Shown here: in pieces, positions 8,293 to 17,204 of the stretch
How positions within the stretch are numbered: position 1 is the first letter of the stretch
How the letters are laid out: each line of letters starts with the position of its first letter
Notes under the pieces: generated by a model
The model's database searches: none
The model's input: only the letters and a program-made list of their open reading frames with translations
Told to the model about the DNA's origin: nothing
Assembly (NCBI GenBank): GCA_965658445.1
Contig: CBFHSF010000013.1
Span: forward strand, 1 to 64,000
Reading direction: 5' to 3'
DNA: 64,000 nt
Origin: CBFHSF01 sp965658445
GTDB taxonomy: Bacteria > Bacteroidota > Bacteroidia > Flavobacteriales > Schleiferiaceae
Made by a program: the position numbers and the translations under genes

Positions 8293-9210
8293 ATGAATTT
8301 CTTAGAAAACAAATGGCTTCAAAAATCTTTGGTCTTGGTCTTCGCGCTAAGCGCTGGATACATTATCTATACCAAGACGCAAAGTATTGATCAATGGCCC
8401 GTTTTTTTGAAGGGATACCAACCCCTTGAGATTGTTTTTTTTTTAGCAGTGCTCTTTGCATTGACCTTACTCAATTGGCTCTTTGATTCGTGGGGATGGT
8501 ATTTGATAACAAAGCCTTTTAGGAATCAATCTTGGGGAATGGCTTGGCGCGAGAACTTGTCCTCGCAAGGATTGGGATGGTTGACACCTGCTGCCTTAGG
8601 GGAGTATTATGTCAAGGGCAAGGGTTTTGACTCAAAAAAAACGGGAGTGGCGCTAACCCTACTTTTCCGTTGGAATAAGTTGGGAGCAAAAACCATTCTG
8701 GGATTGCTCGCTTTGGGTTTGGCCCTAAACTCAAACCTATTGATAACGGCCGGACTATTGGGCCTTGGACTTCTTTTTTTTCTTCCCAAGCCACTGTATA
8801 CATGGGGACTTCAAAAAATTGAAAATTTCAATTTTACGTCAACGAGCGCTCCTCTTCAAAGAGACATCCCATGGTGGAAACTAGCCCTTTCAGGGATTCT
8901 AAAATCATGGGTGTACGCTCTTCAATTTGCTTGGGTGGCCCTGTGGATTTCGGCTCCTGATCTTCATCCCAATCTGGAATGGGAACTCGTTGCCTATGGC
9001 ATGGCCTTTTTTGGATTGTCGGGTTGGATACCCTCTGCGAGTTGGGCGGATCCACTGATTAAATCGGGATTGGGCATTTTGCTCATCCCCGAAACGCTAC
9101 TTGCGCCTACTCAAGTGGTCTTGGTTTCCATCATTCTTTGGTTGGTAAACGTAATAATACCGACCGTTCCCGGATTGTTGACTCGAGGAAAAACTACACT
9201 TCTAAAGTGA
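8293..9210 (+). CDS. Multi-pass membrane protein, LPG-synthase-TM/flippase-like family
   Basis: The 305-residue protein has about seven or eight hydrophobic segments. The region around ENLSSQGLGWLTPAALGEYY, followed by a helix with LFRWNKLGAKT, resembles the conserved core of the lysylphosphatidylglycerol synthase transmembrane family (PF03706, UPF0104). The catalytic synthetase domain of MprF is absent, so it is probably a stand-alone lipid-handling membrane protein. It starts 25 bases after the transporter gene. Its 3' end overlaps the convergent DUF2797 gene by 17 bases. The biochemical role is unknown. Confidence 0.7.
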   Translation: MNFLENKWLQKSLVLVFALSAGYIIYTKTQSIDQWPVFLKGYQPLEIVFFLAVLFALTLLNWLFDSWGWYLITKPFRNQSWGMAWRENLSSQGLGWLTPAALGEYYVKGKGFDSKKTGVALTLLFRWNKLGAKTILGLLALGLALNSNLLITAGLLGLGLLFFLPKPLYTWGLQKIENFNFTSTSAPLQRDIPWWKLALSGILKSWVYALQFAWVALWISAPDLHPNLEWELVAYGMAFFGLSGWIPSASWADPLIKSGLGILLIPETLLAPTQVVLVSIILWLVNVIIPTVPGLLTRGKTTLLK

Positions 9211-9988
9211 CGCGATAGCCTTCGTGAGAACGAATATTTAAAACTCCTCCCCCTTCAAACAGGAGGTATTGCCCGCGAATTCCCTTCAATACACCTTTTA
9301 CTTCAGGGATTTTATTGAGATTGATACTCTTTACCTTTGTGGGATATTCCTCCACCGGGTACTTCATTTGATAAATCTCATCGTCTTTCTCAGCCCATTG
9401 GGACAACTCCTCGGGTAAATACTTCAACACTTCGTGTTTGGCGGCGACCAAATCTACTTCGGGAACATATCCTTGGACCATTTTTTGCCAAGGCGTTTTG
9501 TCAGAAATGGTGTCTTTTAAATGCACCTCTACAGTACCCGCCTCATATCGATTGGAGGTACGAGCCAAGACAATGGCCTGTTCCGCACCCTGATCTATCC
9601 ATCTTGTAGGAACCTGTGAATCTCGAGTCACTCCGACCTTGAGGCCAGCAGAATTGGCGAGGTATACGACATGGGGCTGAAGTTGCATCTTCTTTTCCCA
9701 TTCCAAGTCGCGTTCCTCAATGCCCAAATGAGCTTTGGACAATTCGGGTTTCATGATGGTCAAAGAGGCTTCTGGCTTTGTAAAAAAACAGTCTCTACAG
9801 AAATTCTTGCGGTAGGTTTCTGTCACCTCATTTCCACAAAAGCAAGTGATGGTCCCAGAATACTGGATTGAAATCTCTCGACCCACGAATTCGTTGAGTT
9901 GGATAAAATCATTGTCCAACGTCAAATAGTATTGAATGGGATTGGACATGGCAGTCCTCATTTTAGAAAGGGCCCCGAAGTATTTCAT
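9194..9988 (-). CDS. DUF2797 domain protein (zinc-binding, unknown function)
   Basis: This soluble protein of 264 residues is recognised by the motif KVGVTRDSQVPTRWIDQGA and by an N-terminal CxC plus CxxC cluster (TCFCGN, FCRDCF) that probably binds zinc. These features match the DUF2797 family, whose function is not established. ATG starts are possible at 9988 and at two internal methionines within 14 codons. The upstream promoter box overlaps that of the divergent GH3 gene. Confidence 0.82.
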   Translation of the reverse strand: MKYFGALSKMRTAMSNPIQYYLTLDNDFIQLNEFVGREISIQYSGTITCFCGNEVTETYRKNFCRDCFFTKPEASLTIMKPELSKAHLGIEERDLEWEKKMQLQPHVVYLANSAGLKVGVTRDSQVPTRWIDQGAEQAIVLARTSNRYEAGTVEVHLKDTISDKTPWQKMVQGYVPEVDLVAAKHEVLKYLPEELSQWAEKDDEIYQMKYPVEEYPTKVKSINLNKIPEVKGVLKGIRGQYLLFEGGGVLNIRSHEGYRVTLEV

Positions 9989-10002
9989 TCGCTGTATCTC
10001 GC

Positions 10003-10034
10003 TAAATTTGTTTTACTTTAACATACCAAAGGTA
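10003..10034. promoter_or_regulatory. Overlapping divergent -7 boxes (GH3 gene and DUF2797 gene)
   Basis: TAAATTTG at 10003-10010 on the plus strand would serve the GH3 gene. TACCTTTG on the minus strand (plus 10027-10034) would serve the DUF2797 gene. Each transcript would start inside or next to the other promoter, so the two genes may interfere with each other. Confidence 0.6.
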
Positions 10035-10041
10035 CACAATC

Positions 10042-11556
10042 ATGCTCTACAACCCCATAAACAAACTAATCGTTTGGGTGATGAAGCGGCGCTTTGCTGA
10101 AGTAAAGCACGGTTTCACAAACCCGGAGGAGGTTCAGTTGCGTACCTTAAAGAAACTGGTGAAGACAGCAGAGAAGACTGAGTGGGGTAAGCTTTTCGAT
10201 TTTGCCCATATCAAATCCTATGAAGATTTCGCACGTAAAGTGCCCGTACAAAACTATTCCACATTAAAGCCGTACATCGATAGAATCAGAGGAGGTGAGC
10301 AAAATCTACTCTGGCCAACCCATATTAAGTGGTTCGCAAAATCCTCAGGAACGACCTCTGGCCGATCCAAGTTTATTCCCGTTTCTCAGGAAGCCATAGA
10401 CAAATGCCACTTTAAAGGAGGCAGGGATTTATTGTCGATTTACTTTTCCCAGAGACCGCAATCCAATATGTTTGAAGGGTACTCCTTGAGGTTGGGAGGC
10501 TCCACCACCTTTAACTCCAAAAATCACGAGACGTACTTTGGAGACTTAAGCGCCATACTCATAGAAAATTTGCCCTATTGGACAGAAGTTCGATGCACTC
10601 CCAATCAGAGCACAGCATTGATGGAAGAATGGGAATCTAAGCTGGAAAAAATTGTAGATGAGGCCATCAAAAAGAACGTGACTAGTTTAATTGGAGTGCC
10701 TTCTTGGATGTTGGTTCTGATCAAAAAAGTACTGGAAAGAACCGGTGCCAAAGACCTCTCTGAAGTTTGGCCCAACCTTGAATTATACGGACACGGCGGG
10801 GTGAGTTTTGCTCCGTACGAGAAACAATTCAAAAAATTACTTCCAGACTCTGTAACGTATCTGGAAACCTACAACGCAAGTGAAGGCTTCTTTGGAATTC
10901 AAGACAGAATCGATGAGCCAGGATTGGCCCTCTTGGTAGACCAAGGAATATTTTACGAATTCATCCCCTACACTCCCGACGGTCGCAGAGCCGGAAACCC
11001 CATACCACTGAGTCATGTTCAAGAAGATGTGGATTATGCAGTAGTCATTTCTACAAATGCAGGTCTGTGGAGGTACGAAATTGGAGATACGGTTCGTTTT
11101 AATTCTACGGCTCCCTACCGCTTTGAAATCAGTGGAAGGACACAGCACTTTATCAATGCCTTTGGTGAGGAACTCATCATTGACAACGCAGAAAAAGCGC
11201 TAAAGAAGACTTGTGATTCCTTGGGTGTTGAAATATTGGAATACACGGCCGCTCCCATCTATATGGACGAAAGAGCCAAGGGAGCCCATGAATGGGTCAT
11301 TGAATTTTCAGAGCCTCCAAAGGACATGCAGTACTTTAGAGATATCTTGGATAGCGAACTCAAAAAAGTCAACTCGGATTACGAAGCCAAGAGACATAAA
11401 GACATCGCCTTGCAACCACCCATCATTCACCAAGCCAAGAACCAATTGTTCTACGAATGGCTAAAACAAAATGGAAAATTGGGAGGTCAACACAAAATCC
11501 CAAGGCTTTCCAATCAAAGAAAGCACATAGATGAATTGCTTAAGCTCAATAAGTAG
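10042..11556 (+). CDS. GH3 auxin-responsive promoter family protein (acyl-amido synthetase-like)
   Basis: The 504-residue protein belongs to the GH3 branch of the ANL adenylating superfamily. In plants these enzymes join amino acids to acyl acids; bacterial members are largely uncharacterised. Visible motifs are the phosphate-binding loop FAKSSGTTSGRSKFIPVS near residue 95, TYNASEGFFG near residue 275 and YEIGDTVRF near residue 345. The family length (about 500) fits. It overlaps the following secreted-protein gene by 26 bases, which suggests the two are co-expressed. Confidence 0.9.
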   Translation: MLYNPINKLIVWVMKRRFAEVKHGFTNPEEVQLRTLKKLVKTAEKTEWGKLFDFAHIKSYEDFARKVPVQNYSTLKPYIDRIRGGEQNLLWPTHIKWFAKSSGTTSGRSKFIPVSQEAIDKCHFKGGRDLLSIYFSQRPQSNMFEGYSLRLGGSTTFNSKNHETYFGDLSAILIENLPYWTEVRCTPNQSTALMEEWESKLEKIVDEAIKKNVTSLIGVPSWMLVLIKKVLERTGAKDLSEVWPNLELYGHGGVSFAPYEKQFKKLLPDSVTYLETYNASEGFFGIQDRIDEPGLALLVDQGIFYEFIPYTPDGRRAGNPIPLSHVQEDVDYAVVISTNAGLWRYEIGDTVRFNSTAPYRFEISGRTQHFINAFGEELIIDNAEKALKKTCDSLGVEILEYTAAPIYMDERAKGAHEWVIEFSEPPKDMQYFRDILDSELKKVNSDYEAKRHKDIALQPPIIHQAKNQLFYEWLKQNGKLGGQHKIPRLSNQRKHIDELLKLNK

Positions 11557-12349
11557 CCTCTTATTTATTCTTGTTTTTGGAAGTCTGCAAGCCCAGGTAA
11601 CTTGGGAATTACAGACGGAAATCCCCTTGGAAAGTGCCGAAAACTTTCAGGTAGATTACTTTGGAAACACCTATGTAATGAATGCCAATACCCTTAAAGC
11701 CTTCACGGTAAAGGGAAAGGCCATTGGAAGATACGCTGCACAAGGCTCAGGGGACATCTCTTGGGTAGACAGCTACAATCCACTCAACGTAATTGTGTAC
11801 TATCAAGACAATTCTACACTTGTCTTTTTGGATAATCAACTCAACGCACAACAAAGAGATTTTGATCCTACTTGGAGTGGGTTCCAAGACGTTAATTTGG
11901 TTTGTGGTTCCGATGACAACAGCGTGTGGTTTTTTGACCGAAGCCTCAACCAACTGGTCAAATGGGACCTGACCCAAGAAAAGGCATTGGCAGCCTCACC
12001 CAATCTCAGGAGAATTCGCGATGTTGAATTCAATACCTCTCAACTCATTTCTAGCATTGACAGGGTTCTTCTCTCGGATCCTGAAAAGGGAATTATGGTA
12101 TTTGACATGACGGGTTCCTTCGAAAAATGGCTTCCTATCCCCCATGTTAACATGAGCCTTACTGCTCAATTCATAACTTATCAATCAACGGATGGAAAAT
12201 GGTTTCAGTACGACATTATCAATGGTATTGAACAACCTCTTAACCCTCCCCCTGGAGAATCGGATCAAGTGAAAATCAGAGGGGATTTTGCCGCCGTTTG
12301 GACGGATAAATACCTCCTAATTTACCGCAAAATTTACCGCGCTAAGTAA
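11531..12349 (+). CDS. Secreted protein with propeller-like repeats, unknown function
   Basis: The protein has 272 residues with a signal peptide (hydrophobic SISSLLFILVFGSLQA, cleavage near QAQV). The rest is beta-rich and repetitive: segments such as YFGNTYVMNANTLKAFT, NPLNVIVYYQDNSTLVFLD and DDNSVWFFDRSLNQLVKWD look like blades of a beta-propeller. No catalytic motif is seen. It begins inside the last codons of the GH3 gene. Similar small propeller proteins follow GH3 genes in some Flavobacteriales as far as I recall, but I cannot verify this here. Confidence 0.7.
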   Translation: MNCLSSISSLLFILVFGSLQAQVTWELQTEIPLESAENFQVDYFGNTYVMNANTLKAFTVKGKAIGRYAAQGSGDISWVDSYNPLNVIVYYQDNSTLVFLDNQLNAQQRDFDPTWSGFQDVNLVCGSDDNSVWFFDRSLNQLVKWDLTQEKALAASPNLRRIRDVEFNTSQLISSIDRVLLSDPEKGIMVFDMTGSFEKWLPIPHVNMSLTAQFITYQSTDGKWFQYDIINGIEQPLNPPPGESDQVKIRGDFAAVWTDKYLLIYRKIYRAK

Positions 12350-12397
12350 TTGGGGAAGTTTGCCTCAAAAAATGTACATTTACCCAAAACAACGTAG

Positions 12398-13012
12398 ATG
12401 CATATTGCGATTGCAGGAAATATTGGTTCTGGAAAAACCACACTGACGGAGGCCTTGGCCAAACACTACAAGTGGACCCCTCACTTTGAGGACGTTCAGG
12501 AAAACCCCTATCTCGATGACTTTTACAACGAGATGCAGAGGTGGTCTTTTAACCTTCAGATTTACTTCCTCAAAAGCCGCTTTAAACAAGTGGTAGAGAT
12601 TCGCAATTCGGGCAAGGACATCATCCAAGACCGGACCATTTACGAGGACGCATTTATTTTTGCTCCCAACCTGCACGCCATGGGTTTGATGAACACTCGT
12701 GATTTTGACAACTACATGGAATTATTTGGGTTGATGGAGAACTTTATTCAGCCTCCCGATGTATTGATTTATCTGAGAGGCTCTATCTCTACTTTGGTCG
12801 GTCAAATTCAAAAAAGAGGACGTCCCTACGAAAGCAATATTCGACTGGATTACCTCAATAGACTGAATGAGAGATACGAAGCTTGGATTAGCGGCTATGA
12901 CAAGGGAAAGCTCATCGTAGTAGACGTAGACAAAAACAAGTTTCCAGAAAATGCAGAAGACTTAGGAGATATTATCTCACAAATTGATGCAGAAATCAAT
13001 GGCTTGTTTTAG
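12398..13012 (+). CDS. Deoxynucleoside kinase
   Basis: This 204-residue kinase phosphorylates deoxynucleosides for salvage to dNMP. The P-loop GNIGSGKTT opens the protein, the substrate-binding DRTIYEDAFIFA occurs near residue 78, and the lid arginine region KRGRPYESN near residue 143. These match the dCK/dGK/dNK family. ATG 12398 places the P-loop at residue 7, as expected. The preferred nucleoside cannot be read from the sequence. Confidence 0.9.
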   Translation: MHIAIAGNIGSGKTTLTEALAKHYKWTPHFEDVQENPYLDDFYNEMQRWSFNLQIYFLKSRFKQVVEIRNSGKDIIQDRTIYEDAFIFAPNLHAMGLMNTRDFDNYMELFGLMENFIQPPDVLIYLRGSISTLVGQIQKRGRPYESNIRLDYLNRLNERYEAWISGYDKGKLIVVDVDKNKFPENAEDLGDIISQIDAEINGLF

Positions 13013-13022
13013 ACATATACTG

Positions 13023-13056
13023 AAATTTGCACTCAGATTTATTCTGCAAATTTGCA
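13023..13056. repeat. Operator-like palindrome TGCAAATTTGCA with an extra half-site
   Basis: AAATTTGCA (13023-13031) is repeated in inverted form as TGCAAATTT (13045-13053), which is itself part of the perfect 12-base palindrome TGCAAATTTGCA (13045-13056). It lies in the 116-base gap before the small membrane protein gene. No T-run follows, so it is not a terminator. Confidence 0.6.
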
Positions 13057-13128
13057 GCCAGAGAGAATTCATTTCCCACTTGTGGACAAATTTAATTGAC
13101 ATACTAACGCACCATAAATTTTACCGCC

Positions 13129-13560
13129 ATGTACATAGGACTTAAACACCTGCATTCCTCCGTTCCTTATTTGCTTTTGCTTTTATTGGTAGTTACGCTT
13201 TTGATTTCTATCATCAACATGAGTAAAAACGGAGAGTACACAAAGACTCATGACCGTTTAAGTCTCTTCACTTTGATTTTGAGCCACATTCAATTTCTAG
13301 TGGGTATTATTTTATTGTTCGTTAGCCCCATTGTTCAACAAGGAATGCAAGACATGGGCGCAGCTATGAAAGACCCCACCTTGCGATTGTACGTGGTTGA
13401 GCACCCTACGGTAATGATTCTTTCTATTGTTTTAATTACCATTGGACGCAAGCGCTCCAAAAAATTCACCGACGGACAGCGACACAAGCAAGTTGCTATC
13501 TTTTATGGATTGGCCTTAGCCTTGATGCTAAGTCGCATTCCATGGGACGCCTGGATGTAA
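13129..13560 (+). CDS. Small four-helix membrane protein (cytochrome b-like)
   Basis: The 143-residue protein has four hydrophobic helices (about residues 10-30, 46-65, 90-105 and 120-138). Histidines are near helix ends (HLHSS, SHIQF, EHPTVM, RHKQ). This pattern is seen in Bacteroidota proteins often labelled cytochrome B, but haem binding is not proven. It starts at ATG 13129 and ends 9 bases before hflX. Confidence 0.65.
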   Translation: MYIGLKHLHSSVPYLLLLLLVVTLLISIINMSKNGEYTKTHDRLSLFTLILSHIQFLVGIILLFVSPIVQQGMQDMGAAMKDPTLRLYVVEHPTVMILSIVLITIGRKRSKKFTDGQRHKQVAIFYGLALALMLSRIPWDAWM

Positions 13561-13569
13561 TCTAGTTAT

Positions 13570-14766
13570 ATGATAGAACGCAAGAGTTCTCAGAACCAAG
13601 GCCCAGAAAAGGCCATTCTCGTAGGGGCGATTACGCCTACGCAAAACGAAGAAAAAATTGTTGAATATCTCGATGAGTTGGAGTTCCTAGCTACAACGGC
13701 AGGAGCGACCACCATGGCTCGTTTTACCCAAAAATTAGCGACGCCTAACCCCAAGACCTTTGTAGGTTCCGGGAAGTTGGACGAGATCATTCACTACATA
13801 AAAGAGGAGAAAATTGACGTTGTAATCTTCGATGACGAACTGACCCCTTCTCAACTCAAAAACATTGAGCGCGCAGTAGAAATCAAGGTGCTAGATCGCA
13901 CCAACCTCATCTTGGACATCTTTGCTGCTAGGGCTCAGACCAGTTATGCGAGAACACAAGTTGAGTTAGCTCAGTACGAATACCTCCTTCCCCGTCTAAC
14001 AAGACTTTGGACTCACTTGGAGAGACAAAAGGGGGGAATTGGTATGCGCGGTCCTGGGGAAACTCAAATCGAAACCGACCGCCGTATCATCCAACAAAAA
14101 ATTGCACTTCTCAAGACCAAACTCAAGAAGATTGACAAGCAAATGGCCACTCAGCGAAGCAACCGAGGCAACTTGGTAAGAGCCGCTTTAGTGGGCTATA
14201 CCAACGTCGGAAAATCTACTTTGATGAATGTCTTGGCGAAGTCCGACGTACTGGCCGAAAACAAATTGTTTGCGACGCTTGACACCACCGTACGAAAGGT
14301 GGTTATCGCCAACCTGCCCTTCTTACTGTCGGATACGGTAGGTTTTATTCGAAAGCTTCCCACTCAATTGGTAGAGTCATTCAAATCTACTTTGGACGAA
14401 GTACGAGAAGCCGATGTACTTCTTCACGTCGTGGACATTTCTCACCCCAACTTTATGGAGCACATAGAAAGTGTGAATTCCATTTTGGCTGAAATTGAAT
14501 CATCCGAAAAGCCCACCATCATGGTCTTTAATAAGATTGATCAATACGTCCCCGAAGACAGAGAAGACTTAGACCTTGCCCCCATGCGTCCCATGCAATA
14601 CACATTGGAAGAATGGGAAAAAACGTGGATGGCCAAGATGGAAGGAAAGGCCGTGTTTATCTCTGCCACAGACAAAGAAAACATGGAGGAGTTTAGAAAG
14701 ACCACCTACAGAGTGGTCTCTAAAATCTTTGCTAAGCGCTTTCCGTTTAACAATTTCCTCTACTAA
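13570..14766 (+). CDS. hflX: Ribosome-associated GTPase HflX
   Basis: HflX splits stalled or stress-damaged 70S ribosomes. The N-terminal HflX domain carries TFVGSGKLDEI and QTSYARTQVELAQYEYLLPRL. A glycine-rich linker (GMRGPGETQIETDRR) and a coiled coil follow. The G domain has G1 GYTNVGKST near residue 208, DTTVRK (G2), SDTVGFI (G3) and NKID (G4). At 398 residues it has the family length. It is convergent with maeB (17 bases between stops) and no terminator is visible there. Confidence 0.96.
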   Translation: MIERKSSQNQGPEKAILVGAITPTQNEEKIVEYLDELEFLATTAGATTMARFTQKLATPNPKTFVGSGKLDEIIHYIKEEKIDVVIFDDELTPSQLKNIERAVEIKVLDRTNLILDIFAARAQTSYARTQVELAQYEYLLPRLTRLWTHLERQKGGIGMRGPGETQIETDRRIIQQKIALLKTKLKKIDKQMATQRSNRGNLVRAALVGYTNVGKSTLMNVLAKSDVLAENKLFATLDTTVRKVVIANLPFLLSDTVGFIRKLPTQLVESFKSTLDEVREADVLLHVVDISHPNFMEHIESVNSILAEIESSEKPTIMVFNKIDQYVPEDREDLDLAPMRPMQYTLEEWEKTWMAKMEGKAVFISATDKENMEEFRKTTYRVVSKIFAKRFPFNNFLY

Positions 14767-14783
14767 CTGAGAACATGATTTCC

Positions 14784-17045
14784 TTATTTTCTGCGCGTTT
14801 GGGCATCCACAACGGCTACCGCAGTCATGTTCACAATCTCGCGAACTGAAGCTCCCATTTGCAAAATATGAGCAGAGCGATTGAGACCTATGATAATGGG
14901 TCCAATGGCCTCTGCAGAACCAAAGCTCTGAAGCATCTTGTAGGCAATGTTACCCGAAGCTAAACCTGGGAAAATAAAGATATTGGGCTTGTTGCCCGCC
15001 AAATCACTGAAGGGGAAATTCTCCTTTAGGAGGTCGTTGTTGAGCGCAAAGTTAGCCTGCATTTCACCGTCTACAATTAACTCAGGATGCTCGGAGCGGA
15101 GAATCTCCACTGCCTTGTGCATTTTGGCCGGAATGGCTCCCTTGTGCGACCCAAAGTTTGAGTACGAAAGCAAGGCCACCTTGGGCTTGAGGTTAATTCT
15201 GCGAATGGCCTTGGAAGCATTGAGGACAATTTCCACCAATTCTTCTGCCGTTGGTGCCTCGCTGATGGTGGTGTCTGCAAAGAAGTAAGGTCCTTTGTTT
15301 GTTAGCATCACGTACATGCCCGAAACGGTATTGACCCCAGGTGCAGGTCCAATGATTTCCAAAAGAGGAGTAACCGCTTGTGGATACTTGATGGTTGTTC
15401 CAGAGATGTAAGAATCGGCATCGTCCATCTCCACCATCATGGGACCAAAGTAATCGCGGCGCTGCATAAATTTGCGGGCCTCAGTTTCGGTAATTCCCTT
15501 GCGCTGTCTCTTTTGATAGTAGACCTCAGCATAGGCATCGATTCTATCGTCATTGCGAGGATCTACAATGGGCAAATGCTCAATGTCTAATTTGTACTCG
15601 GCAATCATAGCCAAGATCTTGTCTTTGCGCCCCAATAGGATGGGTTGTGCGATGCCTTCATCGTGAGCAATTTGAGCGGCCTTGAGAACCTTAAAAGATT
15701 CCGCCTCGGCAAACACAACGCGCTTGGGATCTTGACGCGCCTTCTCAAAGGAAAGACGGATAAACTTGTCATCTCTACCCAGTCTGTTGAGAAGGGTTTC
15801 TTTGTATTTGTCCCAATCCATTTCGGTGACCTGAGCCACTCCAGACTCAATGGCCGCTTTGGCAACAGCGGGTGCTACCGTAGCGATAAGTCTAGGATCA
15901 AAGGGCTTGGGAATAATATAGTCTTCACCAAAGGTGATGTTCTTTTCGTTGTACGCGAGGTTTACAATCTCTGGAACGGGCTCCTTGGCCAATTTGGCAA
16001 GGGCGTGAACCGCAGCAACCTTCATCTCTTCGTTAATTGAAGTAGCGCGAACGTCAAGAGCTCCTCTAAAGATATAGGGGAATCCCAAAACGTTGTTCAC
16101 CTGATTGGGATTATCGGAACGGCCCGTAGCCATAATCACGTCCTTGCGGGCGGCTTTGGCATCTTGGTAGGAAATCTCAGGATCGGGATTGGCCAATGCA
16201 AAAACCACAGGCTTTTTAGCCATGGATTTCACCATATCCTGAGAAACGATATTCCCCTTGGAAAGACCCAAGAACACATCGGCGCCCTTCATAGCCTCCT
16301 CCAAGGTTCTGAGCTTGGTCTTGCGAGCAAAAAATGTCTTCTCTGCCGTGAGGTTTTCTCTATCGGATGTAATGACTCCTTTGGAATCACACATTATGAG
16401 GTTGGTCTTCTTAACCCCTAGGCTCACAAAGAGTTTGGCACAGCTAATTGCAGAGGCACCGGCTCCGTTGACTACGACCTTTACCTTGTCTATTTTCTTT
16501 TTGGACAACTCCAATGCACCCAAGAGAGCGGCTCCAGAAATGATGGCGGTTCCGTGTTGGTCATCGTGCATAATGGGGATATCCAACTCGTCGCGCAAGC
16601 GCTGCTCAATTTCAAAACACTCTGGAGCTGAAATGTCTTCGAGGTTGATTCCTCCAAAACTCGGAGCGAGAATCTTTACGGTCTCAATGAATTTATCGGG
16701 GTCCTTTGTGTCCAACTCAAGGTCAAACACATCGATGTCTGCAAATATTTTAAAGAGTACTCCCTTCCCTTCCATTACGGGCTTGGAAGCCAGAGGTCCT
16801 ATGTCCCCCAATCCCAAAACGGCGGTACCGTTAGAGATTACCGCTACCAAGTTTCCCTTGGCGGTGTACTTGTAGGCATCGGAGGGGTTGGCAGCGATTT
16901 CTAGACAGGGTTCTGCCACCCCTGGGGAATATGCTATAGAAAGGTCTCTTTGACTGTTAGACGGTTTGGTAGGAACGACTTCAATCTTTCCGGGCCTTCC
17001 CATCTCGTGATAATCGAGAACGTCTTCTTTGCGAATCTTCTTCAT
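14784..17045 (-). CDS. maeB: NADP-dependent malic enzyme with phosphotransacetylase-like domain
   Basis: MaeB decarboxylates malate to pyruvate and makes NADPH. Residues 1-400 are the malic enzyme part, with YSPGVAEPC near the start, the HDDQHGTA motif and the NAD(P)-fold VVNGAGASAISCAKL. Residues 430-750 are a phosphate acetyltransferase-like domain, which in this family is regulatory rather than catalytic. I use the ATG at 17045 (MKKIRKEDVLDYH). The frame is open to a TTG at 17105, but that TTG is part of the -7 promoter box and cannot be translated from this promoter. The protein is then 753 residues, the usual size. Confidence 0.94.
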   Translation of the reverse strand: MKKIRKEDVLDYHEMGRPGKIEVVPTKPSNSQRDLSIAYSPGVAEPCLEIAANPSDAYKYTAKGNLVAVISNGTAVLGLGDIGPLASKPVMEGKGVLFKIFADIDVFDLELDTKDPDKFIETVKILAPSFGGINLEDISAPECFEIEQRLRDELDIPIMHDDQHGTAIISGAALLGALELSKKKIDKVKVVVNGAGASAISCAKLFVSLGVKKTNLIMCDSKGVITSDRENLTAEKTFFARKTKLRTLEEAMKGADVFLGLSKGNIVSQDMVKSMAKKPVVFALANPDPEISYQDAKAARKDVIMATGRSDNPNQVNNVLGFPYIFRGALDVRATSINEEMKVAAVHALAKLAKEPVPEIVNLAYNEKNITFGEDYIIPKPFDPRLIATVAPAVAKAAIESGVAQVTEMDWDKYKETLLNRLGRDDKFIRLSFEKARQDPKRVVFAEAESFKVLKAAQIAHDEGIAQPILLGRKDKILAMIAEYKLDIEHLPIVDPRNDDRIDAYAEVYYQKRQRKGITETEARKFMQRRDYFGPMMVEMDDADSYISGTTIKYPQAVTPLLEIIGPAPGVNTVSGMYVMLTNKGPYFFADTTISEAPTAEELVEIVLNASKAIRRINLKPKVALLSYSNFGSHKGAIPAKMHKAVEILRSEHPELIVDGEMQANFALNNDLLKENFPFSDLAGNKPNIFIFPGLASGNIAYKMLQSFGSAEAIGPIIIGLNRSAHILQMGASVREIVNMTAVAVVDAQTRRK

Positions 17046-17102
17046 ACTTTCTTCTTGGTATCTCCTACTCTTAGAAGATATTATATTGATTTGGTCAGGG
17101 CA

Positions 17103-17110
17103 CAAAGGTA
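17103..17110 (-). promoter_or_regulatory. -7 box of maeB
   Basis: TACCTTTG on the minus strand matches TAnnTTTG. It predicts a leader of about 50 bases to the ATG at 17045. Confidence 0.6.
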
Positions 17111-17204
17111 CGACAAAAGGGTTTGGCAGGTACCTTCCTTACCCACTGTAATTGTTAAATAGATAACGGAATAAGACGAATGTGAAATTTTTGAAAAGTG
17201 CAGA

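Noticed and set aside
17046..17105. Longer maeB start at TTG 17105
   Set aside because: The TTG is part of the TACCTTTG promoter box, so it would not be in the mRNA; the family start is the ATG at 17045.
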